From contig NZ_CP109149.1 in NCBI RefSeq assembly GCF_035920345.1, forward strand, positions 3,348,001-3,412,000: 64,000 nucleotides of DNA, read 5' to 3'. This DNA comes from Nocardia vinacea. Its GTDB lineage: Bacteria; Actinomycetota; Actinomycetes; Mycobacteriales; Mycobacteriaceae. Made by a program: the position numbers and the translations under genes. This document shows positions 24,293 through 32,647 of this stretch, piece after piece. The notes beneath the pieces were generated by a model. It did no database searches. It was not told the origin of the DNA and worked only from the letters and a program-made list of their open reading frames with translations. Within the stretch, counting starts at the first letter, position 1. Each line of letters begins with the position of its first letter.

Positions 24293-24483
24293 GACGTGAG
24301 CATAGAACCGTTTCCCTCGACGATCAGGAATATCGACGACGGCCCGGACAGCGAGGCCGAGCTGACAGACACCGATGGGCCCGATTCGGCGGCCGATCGA
24401 TGGGATGGGCCGGGTTGTCGGTGGTCGGCGTTAGGCTACGGCGCACATGTCGAGTGGAGCCGAGTCGTGGTCAGGGGTCGCAG

Positions 24484-25734
24484 GTGACGGCAAGCGAGGC
24501 CGATGGGCGGGATCGGGCCGCTGACTATGCCGATCCCGAGGTGCTGGACGATATTGCCGGGGATGTGTCGTTCGATCTCGAGGAGATCAACGAGCTATTG
24601 GGGGAATTGATCGAGATGCGGGGGGATCGCAAGCGGCGCGATGCCGACATCGTGGGGTTTCGGCTCGGGGTGAGCGGGGAGGCGCCGGAGACGTTGGCGC
24701 GGATCGGTGCTCGATTCGATCTGTCGCGGGATCGGGCTCGACAGTTGCATACCCGGGCGGTGGCGCAGATTCTGCGGGAAGCGCAGCTGAGTGGACATCG
24801 GGCGGCCGAGGTCTTCGGGACGCGGTACCCGGTGGGGGCACGAGATCAGCAGTTGGTACGGGCGCTGTTGGTGGAGACCTATGCGACGGATGGCGATCTG
24901 GCTGCCAACGAGTTGGCTTATCTGAAGCTGCGGCTGGCGGGGCATGCGGGCGAGGATGCCAAGCGGGTCGCCGGATATGTCATGCAGCGGATCATGGCGT
25001 GGCAGAAGAAGACGAACCGGCGGTTGGCGAAACTGCACGAGCCGCTCGCGACGAGTGAGCTGAATTCATGGTTGGGACAGGTCGATTGGCCCGCCTCCGC
25101 ACCAGACCCCGCTCCCCTGCCGAACGCCTCCGCGCGCACCGTCGACGGCGACGACGAAGGACGCGGGCGGTTCTATCTCGACAAGGTCGGACGCGATATC
25201 GGGTTCGATTCCGGCTTGGAGGCTCGGCTGCTTCAGACGGTGAACGCGAGCGATCTGGTCGAGACATTCCAGGAACAACCGAGTGCGGTCACCTTCGAAA
25301 TAGACGGTACGGAGCGAATCTACTACCCCACCATCACCGCACGGCTGGCCGATGGCCGCGTCGTCCTGATCGATGTCGAACCGCTGGGACATGTCGGCTT
25401 TCACATCAATCGGATCAAGTCGGCGGCAGGTCGCGCACATGCGCATGCCAACGGCTGGGGCTGGCTGGTGTGGACCGGCAGCAGGATCGGGATCCCAGAT
25501 CTATTGCGGCGCAAGGTAGCTGCGGAGGCCGAGAGTCGACTGTGGGAGTTGGTCGAGCGCGGACCGGTGTACTGGTCCGCGTTGCGGCAGTTGCGTGCGG
25601 AGGTCGAGCTGGATCTGCTCGACCTGATCGCGCTGGTGCTGCGCAACGAATGGCGTTGGGACCGTGCGCCGTTCCGGTTGACCGGCAACCACCCAGCTGA
25701 CCGGCTCAGCGCACGAACATCGCTCCTGCGATGA
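24484..25734 (+). CDS. Sigma-region-4-like HTH protein with TnsA-like domain
   Basis: A 416-residue protein; the GTG with AGGGG upstream is chosen. Residues about 57-97 resemble sigma-70 region 4 (LARIGARFDLSRDRARQLHTRAV), though regions 2 and 3 are absent. Residues about 230-335 resemble a TnsA/restriction-like nuclease fold: FDSGLEARLL (Glu246), then YYPTITARLADG and VLIDVEP. The usual P-D is P-T (292-293) and the usual E-x-K is D-V-E (297-299), so catalysis is doubtful. Similar actinobacterial proteins are known to me only as sigma-factor-like HTH proteins. It overlaps the convergent next gene by 29 bases. Confidence 0.7.
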   Translation: MTASEADGRDRAADYADPEVLDDIAGDVSFDLEEINELLGELIEMRGDRKRRDADIVGFRLGVSGEAPETLARIGARFDLSRDRARQLHTRAVAQILREAQLSGHRAAEVFGTRYPVGARDQQLVRALLVETYATDGDLAANELAYLKLRLAGHAGEDAKRVAGYVMQRIMAWQKKTNRRLAKLHEPLATSELNSWLGQVDWPASAPDPAPLPNASARTVDGDDEGRGRFYLDKVGRDIGFDSGLEARLLQTVNASDLVETFQEQPSAVTFEIDGTERIYYPTITARLADGRVVLIDVEPLGHVGFHINRIKSAAGRAHAHANGWGWLVWTGSRIGIPDLLRRKVAAEAESRLWELVERGPVYWSALRQLRAEVELDLLDLIALVLRNEWRWDRAPFRLTGNHPADRLSARTSLLR

Positions 25735-26689
25735 ATGTCACGATCAGCATCATCGCGCAATAGGTGATCAGCTGCCAGTGACCGATCGCCTTCTGCAGAC
25801 TCACGATGGTGGCACGCAGGCTGGCGTCGATGCGGTGGTGGTTGTCGAGCTTGCGCTTGACCTCGGCCAGCGAGTCCGCGCGCGCCTGTGCGGACTCCTC
25901 GGCGCGTTCCAGCCGGGTGGCGAGCTTCATGATCTGTTTCTGCTTGTCCCGCACGGATTTTCGGGACACGGCCAAGGTGGTGCGTTGGTTGACCAACTCC
26001 TGGCGCTGCCGAGCGATGACGCTGGCCTGCGTCCTCGTGTGGTGTTCCCAGTCGGTCACGGTGGCCCATCCTCCTGTCATCACATCGCGGTAGCCCCACG
26101 CGATTTCGCCCCGCACCCAGCCGTACAGGAAATCGCGCAGTTCATAGGGCTCACGGCGCGGCAGGACGACCGCGCTGTTCGAAGCGTCCAACATGCCCTC
26201 TTCGGCCCGGTAATCGCAGGCGGGCGGCGCGAAGTCGGCGATGCCGAGCGCCGGCAGATGCCCGACCCAATAGCCCGGCGGGCACAGCCACAGCACCCCG
26301 TCACATCCGGAAGTGCGCAGCCGTGTCGTGTGGTGCTGCGCCGATTCCCGATCCAGCGGGCCGGTACGGACCTCGATGGCATACTGCCGATCACCGCTGC
26401 GCCAGAGCACGTCCACCGGGACGTCACCCACCCGGCGGTCCACCTCGGCCACCTCCGCACCGTAGGACGCGAGCCGACCGCACAGCCAATACTTCAGCCG
26501 CTGGATATCCCATTGCGCGGCGGCACATTCCGGACATGTGCAGCCGTATCCCCCTGCCCCCACCGCTCCGCCGACGAGTGCGCGACCATCCGGCACCCGG
26601 GTGTCCGCGACGCGACCGTCCGACAATCCCAATTCGGCGAGCATCGCCCGACGCCCGCACGCCCGCTCGACGCGCTGCTTCGTTCTCAC
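25706..26689 (-). CDS. CoiA-like nuclease-fold protein with coiled coil and membrane anchor
   Basis: A 327-residue protein. Residues about 48-140 resemble the competence CoiA-like family: a C-T-C-P-E-C zinc-type cluster (50-55), LKYWLCGRLASYGAEVAEVD, then VDVLW (Asp93) and YAIEVRTG (Glu106, Arg108), the D...E-x-(K/Q) core of PD-(D/E)xK nucleases with Arg in the last place. Residues about 212-300 form a long coiled coil (KQKQIMKLATRLERAEES). One C-terminal transmembrane helix follows (about 304-324), so the nuclease-like domain is held at the inner membrane face. Function unknown; handling of incoming DNA or membrane-linked defence are possibilities. Confidence 0.7.
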   Translation of the reverse strand: MRTKQRVERACGRRAMLAELGLSDGRVADTRVPDGRALVGGAVGAGGYGCTCPECAAAQWDIQRLKYWLCGRLASYGAEVAEVDRRVGDVPVDVLWRSGDRQYAIEVRTGPLDRESAQHHTTRLRTSGCDGVLWLCPPGYWVGHLPALGIADFAPPACDYRAEEGMLDASNSAVVLPRREPYELRDFLYGWVRGEIAWGYRDVMTGGWATVTDWEHHTRTQASVIARQRQELVNQRTTLAVSRKSVRDKQKQIMKLATRLERAEESAQARADSLAEVKRKLDNHHRIDASLRATIVSLQKAIGHWQLITYCAMMLIVTFIAGAMFVR

Positions 26690-27089
26690 GCGACCTCACC
26701 CCTGCCCAAAACCACCGCAGGTCAAGTACGACCTACGCCATAGATCAAGAGTGCGTCAGCTTTGGCCCGCCCGCCAGCCCCCTATACCCCGCGCTCGGGT
26801 GCGCCACAACCCGCGAACACGCTCTGACCAGCCGATGTGCGCTGTCTCACAACCGATTTCATTGCGACACGCGAGAGCATTGCCACAGTTATTCCGGTGA
26901 TTGATAGTTGCGGCCATTCCTGGGACACGGCCGATACCGCCGAACGAGCGAACGAAAGCCGCCACGTAACCGGACGAAAGGTACACAGCGCGGCCACGGC
27001 CGGTCCTCGAACCGCGTCGGTACCGATCGACAGATAGAATCGGCCGGCCACGAGCGGAGTTTCGGGCGATACGGGGAAGAAGGTATGGG
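26690..27089. other. Divergent intergenic region, no supported gene
   Basis: These 400 bases separate the start of the CoiA-like gene from the start of the disordered-protein gene. They are somewhat less GC-rich than the flanks, with stretches such as GTTATTCCGGTGATTGATAG. Frames crossing it have no ribosome sites. It should contain promoters for both neighbours, but I cannot assign boxes. Confidence 0.5.
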
Positions 27090-28280
27090 ATGGACCACGA
27101 CGAGCGGAGTGGCGAATCGATCGGCGCACTCTTGTCGAGTCTCGCGACGACCCTGCGCGAGGTGAGCAATAAACTCGACGCGGTCGCCGCCCACGTGGAT
27201 GACGACCGTAACCTGGCCGGTCGCCTGGCCAAGTTGGAGGCGTGGGCTTTCCGTACCGGGGAGGATGTTTCGAAGATCGGGTCACGGTTGGAGCAGGTCG
27301 TCACCGTCGAGCCCAGTGACGAACCGGCCGAACCCGCGCTGCGGCTCCGCCCGGAGCCCGCGCCCGCGACCAGGGAACGGCGCGAACCGATTCCGTCACG
27401 TCGCGACCGCCTCGATGCCGCCAACGGGCGAGCCGACACCACGAGCGCGGACACCGAGACCGGACACAACAACCTCCCGGACAGCACCACCGTGCTCAGC
27501 GAAACGCCGACCGGACGCAACAACCGCCCCGACACCACCGGAACCGACGAGCGCCTCGAGCCCAAGACCGGCCGCAACGAGCTCGTCACGCCGACGACCG
27601 GAGCCAACGGGCGCCTAGCGACCCCGGCGGGACGTCTGGACGCCACGACCGGGCGCAACGAGCGGCTGAAAGCGCCCGAAGACATCGCGGCCCGTCCCGC
27701 ACGGACCGATTTCACCGCGCCGATCACCCGCACCGAACACCTCGAACCCTTCGGCCCCGCAACGCCCAACGACTCCCTCTCCCTCCCCTCACGGACACCG
27801 CAGCTCGTGCCGCCCGCGGCCCCCCCGACCTACCGCAGCGAACCGCTCTCCGCACCCACCTCGCGCCCCGAATGGCTCGACTCGGCCACAACCGCAGGCA
27901 CCGAACCTTCCGCGCCGACCTACACCAACTCCCAACCCGCGACCACCGGCGACCGGCTCGACTACGGCTCGATCGGCTCGAGTAACGGCCGCCTGGAGCC
28001 GCTCACCTCCCCGCCGCGCAACGGCTACGAATCCCCAACGCCCACAACCCGTCCCGACACCGGTATGACCGCACCACGCACCGAGGACAACGGCGCGCTG
28101 ACCCCTGGCGCGCACCGCGCGGGCACCGGCGAGGACACCTCACACGTCGACAAGCTGCAGGCCATGCTCGACGAACTCAAGCGCAACCCGCACGGCCCCT
28201 TCGGTCGCCCGGAACCGTCCGCCGCGCCGAACGAACTACCCGGCGTGGACCCGAACTTCGCGATCCGCACCGAGGGCTGA
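27090..28280 (+). CDS. Largely disordered Thr/Arg/Pro-rich protein
   Basis: A 396-residue protein of unknown function. Residues about 5-75 form a coiled-coil-like segment (LATTLREVSNKLDAVAAHVD). Residues about 80-345 are low-complexity, rich in Thr, Asn, Gly, Arg and Pro, with irregular repeats around T-G-R-N-(N/E) and R-L-(E/D). A short ordered motif near the C-terminus (HVDKLQAMLDELKRNPHGPFG) looks like a binding helix. It has no signal peptide or membrane helix. A coil, linker and docking peptide suggest a scaffold. It overlaps the end of the convergent LysR gene by 45 bases. Confidence 0.65.
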   Translation: MDHDERSGESIGALLSSLATTLREVSNKLDAVAAHVDDDRNLAGRLAKLEAWAFRTGEDVSKIGSRLEQVVTVEPSDEPAEPALRLRPEPAPATRERREPIPSRRDRLDAANGRADTTSADTETGHNNLPDSTTVLSETPTGRNNRPDTTGTDERLEPKTGRNELVTPTTGANGRLATPAGRLDATTGRNERLKAPEDIAARPARTDFTAPITRTEHLEPFGPATPNDSLSLPSRTPQLVPPAAPPTYRSEPLSAPTSRPEWLDSATTAGTEPSAPTYTNSQPATTGDRLDYGSIGSSNGRLEPLTSPPRNGYESPTPTTRPDTGMTAPRTEDNGALTPGAHRAGTGEDTSHVDKLQAMLDELKRNPHGPFGRPEPSAAPNELPGVDPNFAIRTEG

Positions 28281-29183
28281 GCAGCTCACTGGCCCGGACG
28301 GGTCCAGCCCGCAGAGGGTGCCGCGGATCAATTCGCGTAGCCATCGGTGACCGTTGTCGGCAGTATTGCGGGGGTGCCACGCCATGGCGATGGCGATTTC
28401 GGGGAGGGGCAGGGGGATTTCGAAGGCGCACAAGCCGAGTGCGGTGCGCGTTGTCGCAGTGAGGGCGGCGGGGACGGGGCAGATCAGATCGCCGGAGCGG
28501 ACCGCCAGCAGGGCGCTGGTGAGGTCGGGTACGGTGGCCACGACGCGGCGAGTGCGGCCGTGCAGGGCCAGGCGGTCATCGATGGGCCCGCGGGCGCGAC
28601 CCCGGCGGGAGATACCTAGGTGGGCAGCAGCGGCGAACCGCGCCACCGTCACACGGTCGGTGATCAGCGGATGTTCCGGTGCGGCAACGCCGATCACGCG
28701 GTCGCGCAATACCCGCTGCACGGTGGTCTCGGGATCGGTGTGCTCGATTACGCCGACCTCGATATCGACGCGACCGTCACGCAGCGCGGCGGCGCCATCA
28801 TCGCGATCCGGGAGCAGGTGCAGTGTCACGCCGGGCGCCTGTGCGCGGACGGCGGCCAGCAGCGGCGTCGCCAATTCCCCGAGGACCGGATCGCCCGCCT
28901 GCACCGCGAAGTCGCGCTTCAGCGTGGTCGGGTCGAGTGCGCCGCGCGGGGTGAGCAGCGTCCGTCCCCGCTCCACCAGAACGCTTACCTCGTAACGCAA
29001 TTCGAGTGCGCGCGGCGTCGGCACCAGATTGCGGCCCGCGCGCACCAGGAGCGGATCGCCTAGCGCATGACGCAGCCGGGCCAGCGTTCGGCTCATTGCG
29101 GGCGCCGAAGTGTGTAGCTGCTCGGCGGCCTGGGTGACGCTGTTGGTGTCCAGCAGCGCATCCAGGGCAACCAGCAGATTCAT
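28236..29183 (-). CDS. LysR family transcriptional regulator
   Basis: A 315-residue protein if started at MNLLVALDALL (AGGAG 14 bases upstream); a GTG five codons earlier and an ATG further up are alternatives. Residues 1-60 are the LysR winged helix-turn-helix (NSVTQAAEQLHTSAPAMSRTLARLRHALGDPLLVR), and the rest is a substrate-binding domain (DVEVGVIEHTD-like segment, PLITDRVTV). It belongs to the NodD/PcpR-like branch with L-L-V-A-L-D-A-L-L. The P450/monooxygenase genes are nearby but not divergent, so the target is uncertain. Confidence 0.88.
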   Translation of the reverse strand: MNLLVALDALLDTNSVTQAAEQLHTSAPAMSRTLARLRHALGDPLLVRAGRNLVPTPRALELRYEVSVLVERGRTLLTPRGALDPTTLKRDFAVQAGDPVLGELATPLLAAVRAQAPGVTLHLLPDRDDGAAALRDGRVDIEVGVIEHTDPETTVQRVLRDRVIGVAAPEHPLITDRVTVARFAAAAHLGISRRGRARGPIDDRLALHGRTRRVVATVPDLTSALLAVRSGDLICPVPAALTATTRTALGLCAFEIPLPLPEIAIAMAWHPRNTADNGHRWLRELIRGTLCGLDPSGPVSCSALGADREVRVHAG

Positions 29184-29606
29184 GTCGAGGGCGTCCACTC
29201 CTGGATTATCCAGAATGGAAAGACTGGTAGCCAACATTGCATTGGTGATAATCCGTCGCGTCGACCTCGACGTGCTGTCCCGCCCGACCGTCGCCTCTCG
29301 CCGAAAGGGCTGCACACCCAAGCGACGCCGGTCACATTTTGAACTTCTTCGACTCGAAACCCACAGTTGCACTGGGTAAATCGATGTGCTCCGCCGAGGA
29401 ACGGACTCTGCTCCGATCCCGCATCCCTCCGGCGACAACGATCACCAGGGCCATTGTCCGGCAAGAGCCGAGAGATCCCCTCCCCCGATGATCGTCGACG
29501 TCGATCGAACCTGTGCCTGCGCCATACGCAACACCGTGTCCGACCTACAACACGTGAGCGCCGAGGAGAACCCCGGCAATCCCCGGGCGCACTCCGAGCA
29601 ATCGAC
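29184..29606. other. Intergenic region, no supported gene
   Basis: The stretch lies between the LysR start and the end of the monooxygenase gene on the same strand. It must include the LysR promoter. Small frames on both strands are Arg/Pro-rich with no ribosome site. I see no hairpin terminator for the monooxygenase transcript that I can define with confidence. Confidence 0.45.
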
Positions 29607-31130
29607 CTACGGCGTGCGCTGTTCCGCGGAGACCTGAGGCGCCATTTCCGGCGCCGCTGTCACCACCGGCCCCTTCGACCGCTCCGCGAGCCCACGATAT
29701 GAAGACGGCTTGATCATCCGGAACCATTGTGCCGCACGGGTTCTGCGCGGCAGCCGGAATTTCAGGTCGGCGAGCATCTCGTCGATATTGTGGATCGAGA
29801 ACGGGGTGATGGCGCCGCCGTGCGCGTGATGGCCGCCCGTGCGTTCGGCCATCCAGCGCAGGCGCTCATCGACGTGCGCGGTCATCTCCTCCTGCGTCGG
29901 CAGGGCGAGGCGGCCACGCAACAGTGCGGCGGTCCAGTGCGCGCCGACCTCGGCGCTGAGCGTGCTGATGACCGAGGAGTTGTACCCGACGAAGCTCAGA
30001 TTCGGCACGCCGATCGGCAGGATCTGCCGGTACAGGCGGAAATTGCCCTCGTCGTCGGTGAGCTGACGCTGTACGTACGGGGTGAGGAACGGCACCCGCT
30101 GGTGGAATCCGGTGGCGCAGATGACGATGTCGGCCTGCAAGGTCGTACCATTCGACAGTCGCACCTGGTTCGCGGCCATCTCGGTGATGGTGCTGTCCCG
30201 GTGCACCGCGATCAGTCCCATCCCCACCCGCTCGAAGAAATCATCGGTGACCAGGCTGACCGTGCTCTCCGCGATGTCCTCGAAGCGCCCCTCCGGCACC
30301 AGCCCCAGCTCGCGCAGATGCGACTTCTTGGTGGCGAGTTCCTGGATCACATCGAGGTTGCTGTCGCGGAAGCTGTGCCCAGAACCGTGCAGGAACCGTT
30401 CGATCCGCCCGAGCTCCTGATAGCGGAAGTGCGCCTCCCCCAGCCTGGTCAGCATCAGCCGTTCGTAGTCGACCAGCCCGCGCCCCAATTTGCGCGGCAT
30501 CTTCCACAGCAGTCGGCGGGCGACCACATTCGTCGAGGCCGCGACGTGACTGACCGCCTCGGCGATATCGCAGGCCGACTTGCCATAGCCGACCACCACG
30601 ACAGACTTGCCGCGCGCCCACTCGACATCCAGGAACTCCGAGGCGTGCCCGATCTGCCCGCCCGCCTGCCGGAACCGCTCGGCGCCCGGAAAGTCGGGCA
30701 CCGCGGGCTCACTGAATATTCCGTTGGCGATGACCAGATGGTCGCAGGAGGTGCGGTGGACACCGATGTGGTCGCGGATCTCCAGCAACCAACCACTGTC
30801 GACCGGATCGGCCGCGACCACCTCGGTGCCGAGGCGCAGGCTCTCGCCGAAGCCGAAGTGCCGCACGTACCCGTCGAGGTACTGCTGCATCTGCTGCCCG
30901 TCCGGCACGCGTGGATAGTCGTCGGGCATCGGGAAGTCGGAGAAGTGATATGTGTGTTTGCTGTTCTGTGCGCGCAGGCCGGGATACCGGCGCGTCGCAC
31001 TCCACACTCCGCCCACGTCCGGGGTCCGATCGAATATTTCGACCGGAAAACCCTCCTGGCGCAACACCTTCGCGCAGGCGAGGCCTGCGATGCCCGCACC
31101 TACGATTGCGATGCGGTTCCCGCTCGTCAT
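29607..31130 (-). CDS. Flavin-containing monooxygenase
   Basis: A 507-residue class B flavin monooxygenase, started at MTSGNRIAIVGAG rather than 12 codons earlier. The FAD Rossmann motif GAGIAG is at residues 9-14, the NADPH motif VVVVGYGKSACD is near 180, and the C-terminal signature is C-A-T-G-F-H. The W-S-A-T-R-R-Y-P-G-L segment is usual for actinobacterial FMOs that oxidise S or N, or act as Baeyer-Villiger enzymes. It lies 51 bases after a P450 gene on the same strand; together with the second P450 upstream it suggests an oxidative tailoring or degradation unit. Confidence 0.9.
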   Translation of the reverse strand: MTSGNRIAIVGAGIAGLACAKVLRQEGFPVEIFDRTPDVGGVWSATRRYPGLRAQNSKHTYHFSDFPMPDDYPRVPDGQQMQQYLDGYVRHFGFGESLRLGTEVVAADPVDSGWLLEIRDHIGVHRTSCDHLVIANGIFSEPAVPDFPGAERFRQAGGQIGHASEFLDVEWARGKSVVVVGYGKSACDIAEAVSHVAASTNVVARRLLWKMPRKLGRGLVDYERLMLTRLGEAHFRYQELGRIERFLHGSGHSFRDSNLDVIQELATKKSHLRELGLVPEGRFEDIAESTVSLVTDDFFERVGMGLIAVHRDSTITEMAANQVRLSNGTTLQADIVICATGFHQRVPFLTPYVQRQLTDDEGNFRLYRQILPIGVPNLSFVGYNSSVISTLSAEVGAHWTAALLRGRLALPTQEEMTAHVDERLRWMAERTGGHHAHGGAITPFSIHNIDEMLADLKFRLPRRTRAAQWFRMIKPSSYRGLAERSKGPVVTAAPEMAPQVSAEQRTP

Positions 31131-31181
31131 GGCACGGAGATTACGTCGCTCGCGCGAATGCGGCAAAGCCTCGGTGCGATT

Positions 31182-32498
31182 TCACGAAGTTGAACGGGGA
31201 GTGACTACAATCCTGGCCTTGTCGCGCGGCACGGTGGTGATATTGCGCACCCGTCCGCGCTCGCGTTTCGCCCCCTCGGGCGGGGCGAGGGTGTACCGGG
31301 ACAGGATCTCGCGTAGCACCGTGGTGCCCTCCATCAGCGAGAATCCGGCGCCGATGCAGCGGCGCACGCCGCCGCCGAAGGGCAGCCAGGTATTCGGTTC
31401 GACCTCACCGTCGAGGAAGCGCGAAGGACGGAAGGTCCAGGTGTCGGGATAGTTGGCCGGGCTGTGGTGCGCCAGCAGGATCGAACAGCTGACCACGGTG
31501 CCCGCAGGCAGCTCCCAGCCGCCGATGGTCATATCCCTGGTGAGCTTGCGGACCGCGCCGGGAATGACGGTGCGCATCCGCATCGCCTCCTTCATGACGG
31601 CCTCGAGCGACTTGTCGTCATCGATGCGGACCGCTTCGTGGGCGTCGCGTTGTACCTGCGGGTTGACCGAGAGTTCGTGCAGCGCCCAGGACAGCGCGGC
31701 CGCGGTGGTTTCGTGACCGGCGAGCAGCAGGGTGATGAGTTGATCGCGCAGTTCGGGGTCGGTGAGGGGCGGATCGGACTCGGTATCGCCGCCCGCCTGC
31801 AGCAACCGGGACAGGACGTCGGCGCGTTCGGCCAGGTCGGGGGCGGCGCGCCGGGCCGTGATCTCGGCGTACAGCAGATCATCGATGGCGGCCATATCGG
31901 CATGGAAGGACTTCCACGGTGGATACTTCTGCAGCGCAGGTTTCATCAGGCCGATGTACTGCAGCGGGCCGATATCGACGATGCGCCCCAGGCGCGGTGC
32001 GAGCGCGGACCGAGTGCGCTCATCGGTGACGCCGAAGACCACCCGCATGATCACCTCGAGGGTGAGCGCGTTCATCCGGTCGAGGGTGATGACCGTCGAA
32101 CCGGGCCGCCAGCGGTCGACCTCCGCGGCCGCGATCTCGGCGACCAGATCCCGATAGCCGCGCAAGGCCGCGCCATTGAATGCGGGCATGAGCAATCGGC
32201 GGGCCCTGGCGTGTTCGGCCTCGTCGGTCATCAGCACCGAATGCTCGCCCATCACCGGGCCGAGGATCTGATTGCCTTCGCCCGCGTGCAGGTCGCGTGG
32301 GTCGCCCGCGAAGATCTCCTTGAGGTGTTCGGGGCGGGTGAATACGACGAGGTTCTGTGCGAACGGCGGCACATGCAGCGAGAAGACGTCGCCGTAGCGC
32401 CGCCGCACCGGGGGCAGCACCTGGGCGCGGTTACGGATGTACAGCAGGCCCTGCAGAAATGCGGGTATCGGCGGACCGGGTGGATACGCCGCAGTCAT
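31182..32498 (-). CDS. Cytochrome P450
   Basis: A 438-residue P450; the ATG follows GGAGGG by five bases. The motifs seen are the I-helix oxygen-binding AGHETT, the K-helix E-x-x-R (EAMR), and the heme loop FGGGVRRCIGAG with the proximal Cys. The N-terminus (YPPGPPIPAFLQG) is the proline-rich hinge of soluble, long-substrate bacterial P450s similar to CYP110/CYP138-type enzymes. No ferredoxin gene is adjacent. It is probably co-transcribed with the flavin monooxygenase. Confidence 0.92.
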   Translation of the reverse strand: MTAAYPPGPPIPAFLQGLLYIRNRAQVLPPVRRRYGDVFSLHVPPFAQNLVVFTRPEHLKEIFAGDPRDLHAGEGNQILGPVMGEHSVLMTDEAEHARARRLLMPAFNGAALRGYRDLVAEIAAAEVDRWRPGSTVITLDRMNALTLEVIMRVVFGVTDERTRSALAPRLGRIVDIGPLQYIGLMKPALQKYPPWKSFHADMAAIDDLLYAEITARRAAPDLAERADVLSRLLQAGGDTESDPPLTDPELRDQLITLLLAGHETTAAALSWALHELSVNPQVQRDAHEAVRIDDDKSLEAVMKEAMRMRTVIPGAVRKLTRDMTIGGWELPAGTVVSCSILLAHHSPANYPDTWTFRPSRFLDGEVEPNTWLPFGGGVRRCIGAGFSLMEGTTVLREILSRYTLAPPEGAKRERGRVRNITTVPRDKARIVVTPRSTS

Positions 32499-32647
32499 CG
32501 CTTCCCTCCGCATCCGGCGCCGGACGCATCGTTACGCCCGGTTCTCTGCACTGTTCCACAGTTGTCCGGCGTGACGGAAGACCCTGGGGCACAACGCCTG
32601 ATCAGCGGGGCAGTCCGCGGTTCTGCGCACTACCCCGAACGCCGGAC

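Noticed and set aside
29727..31193. 488-codon + strand frame opposite the flavin monooxygenase
   Set aside because: FAD and NADPH motifs are on the - strand; the + frame is a shadow caused by third-position GC.
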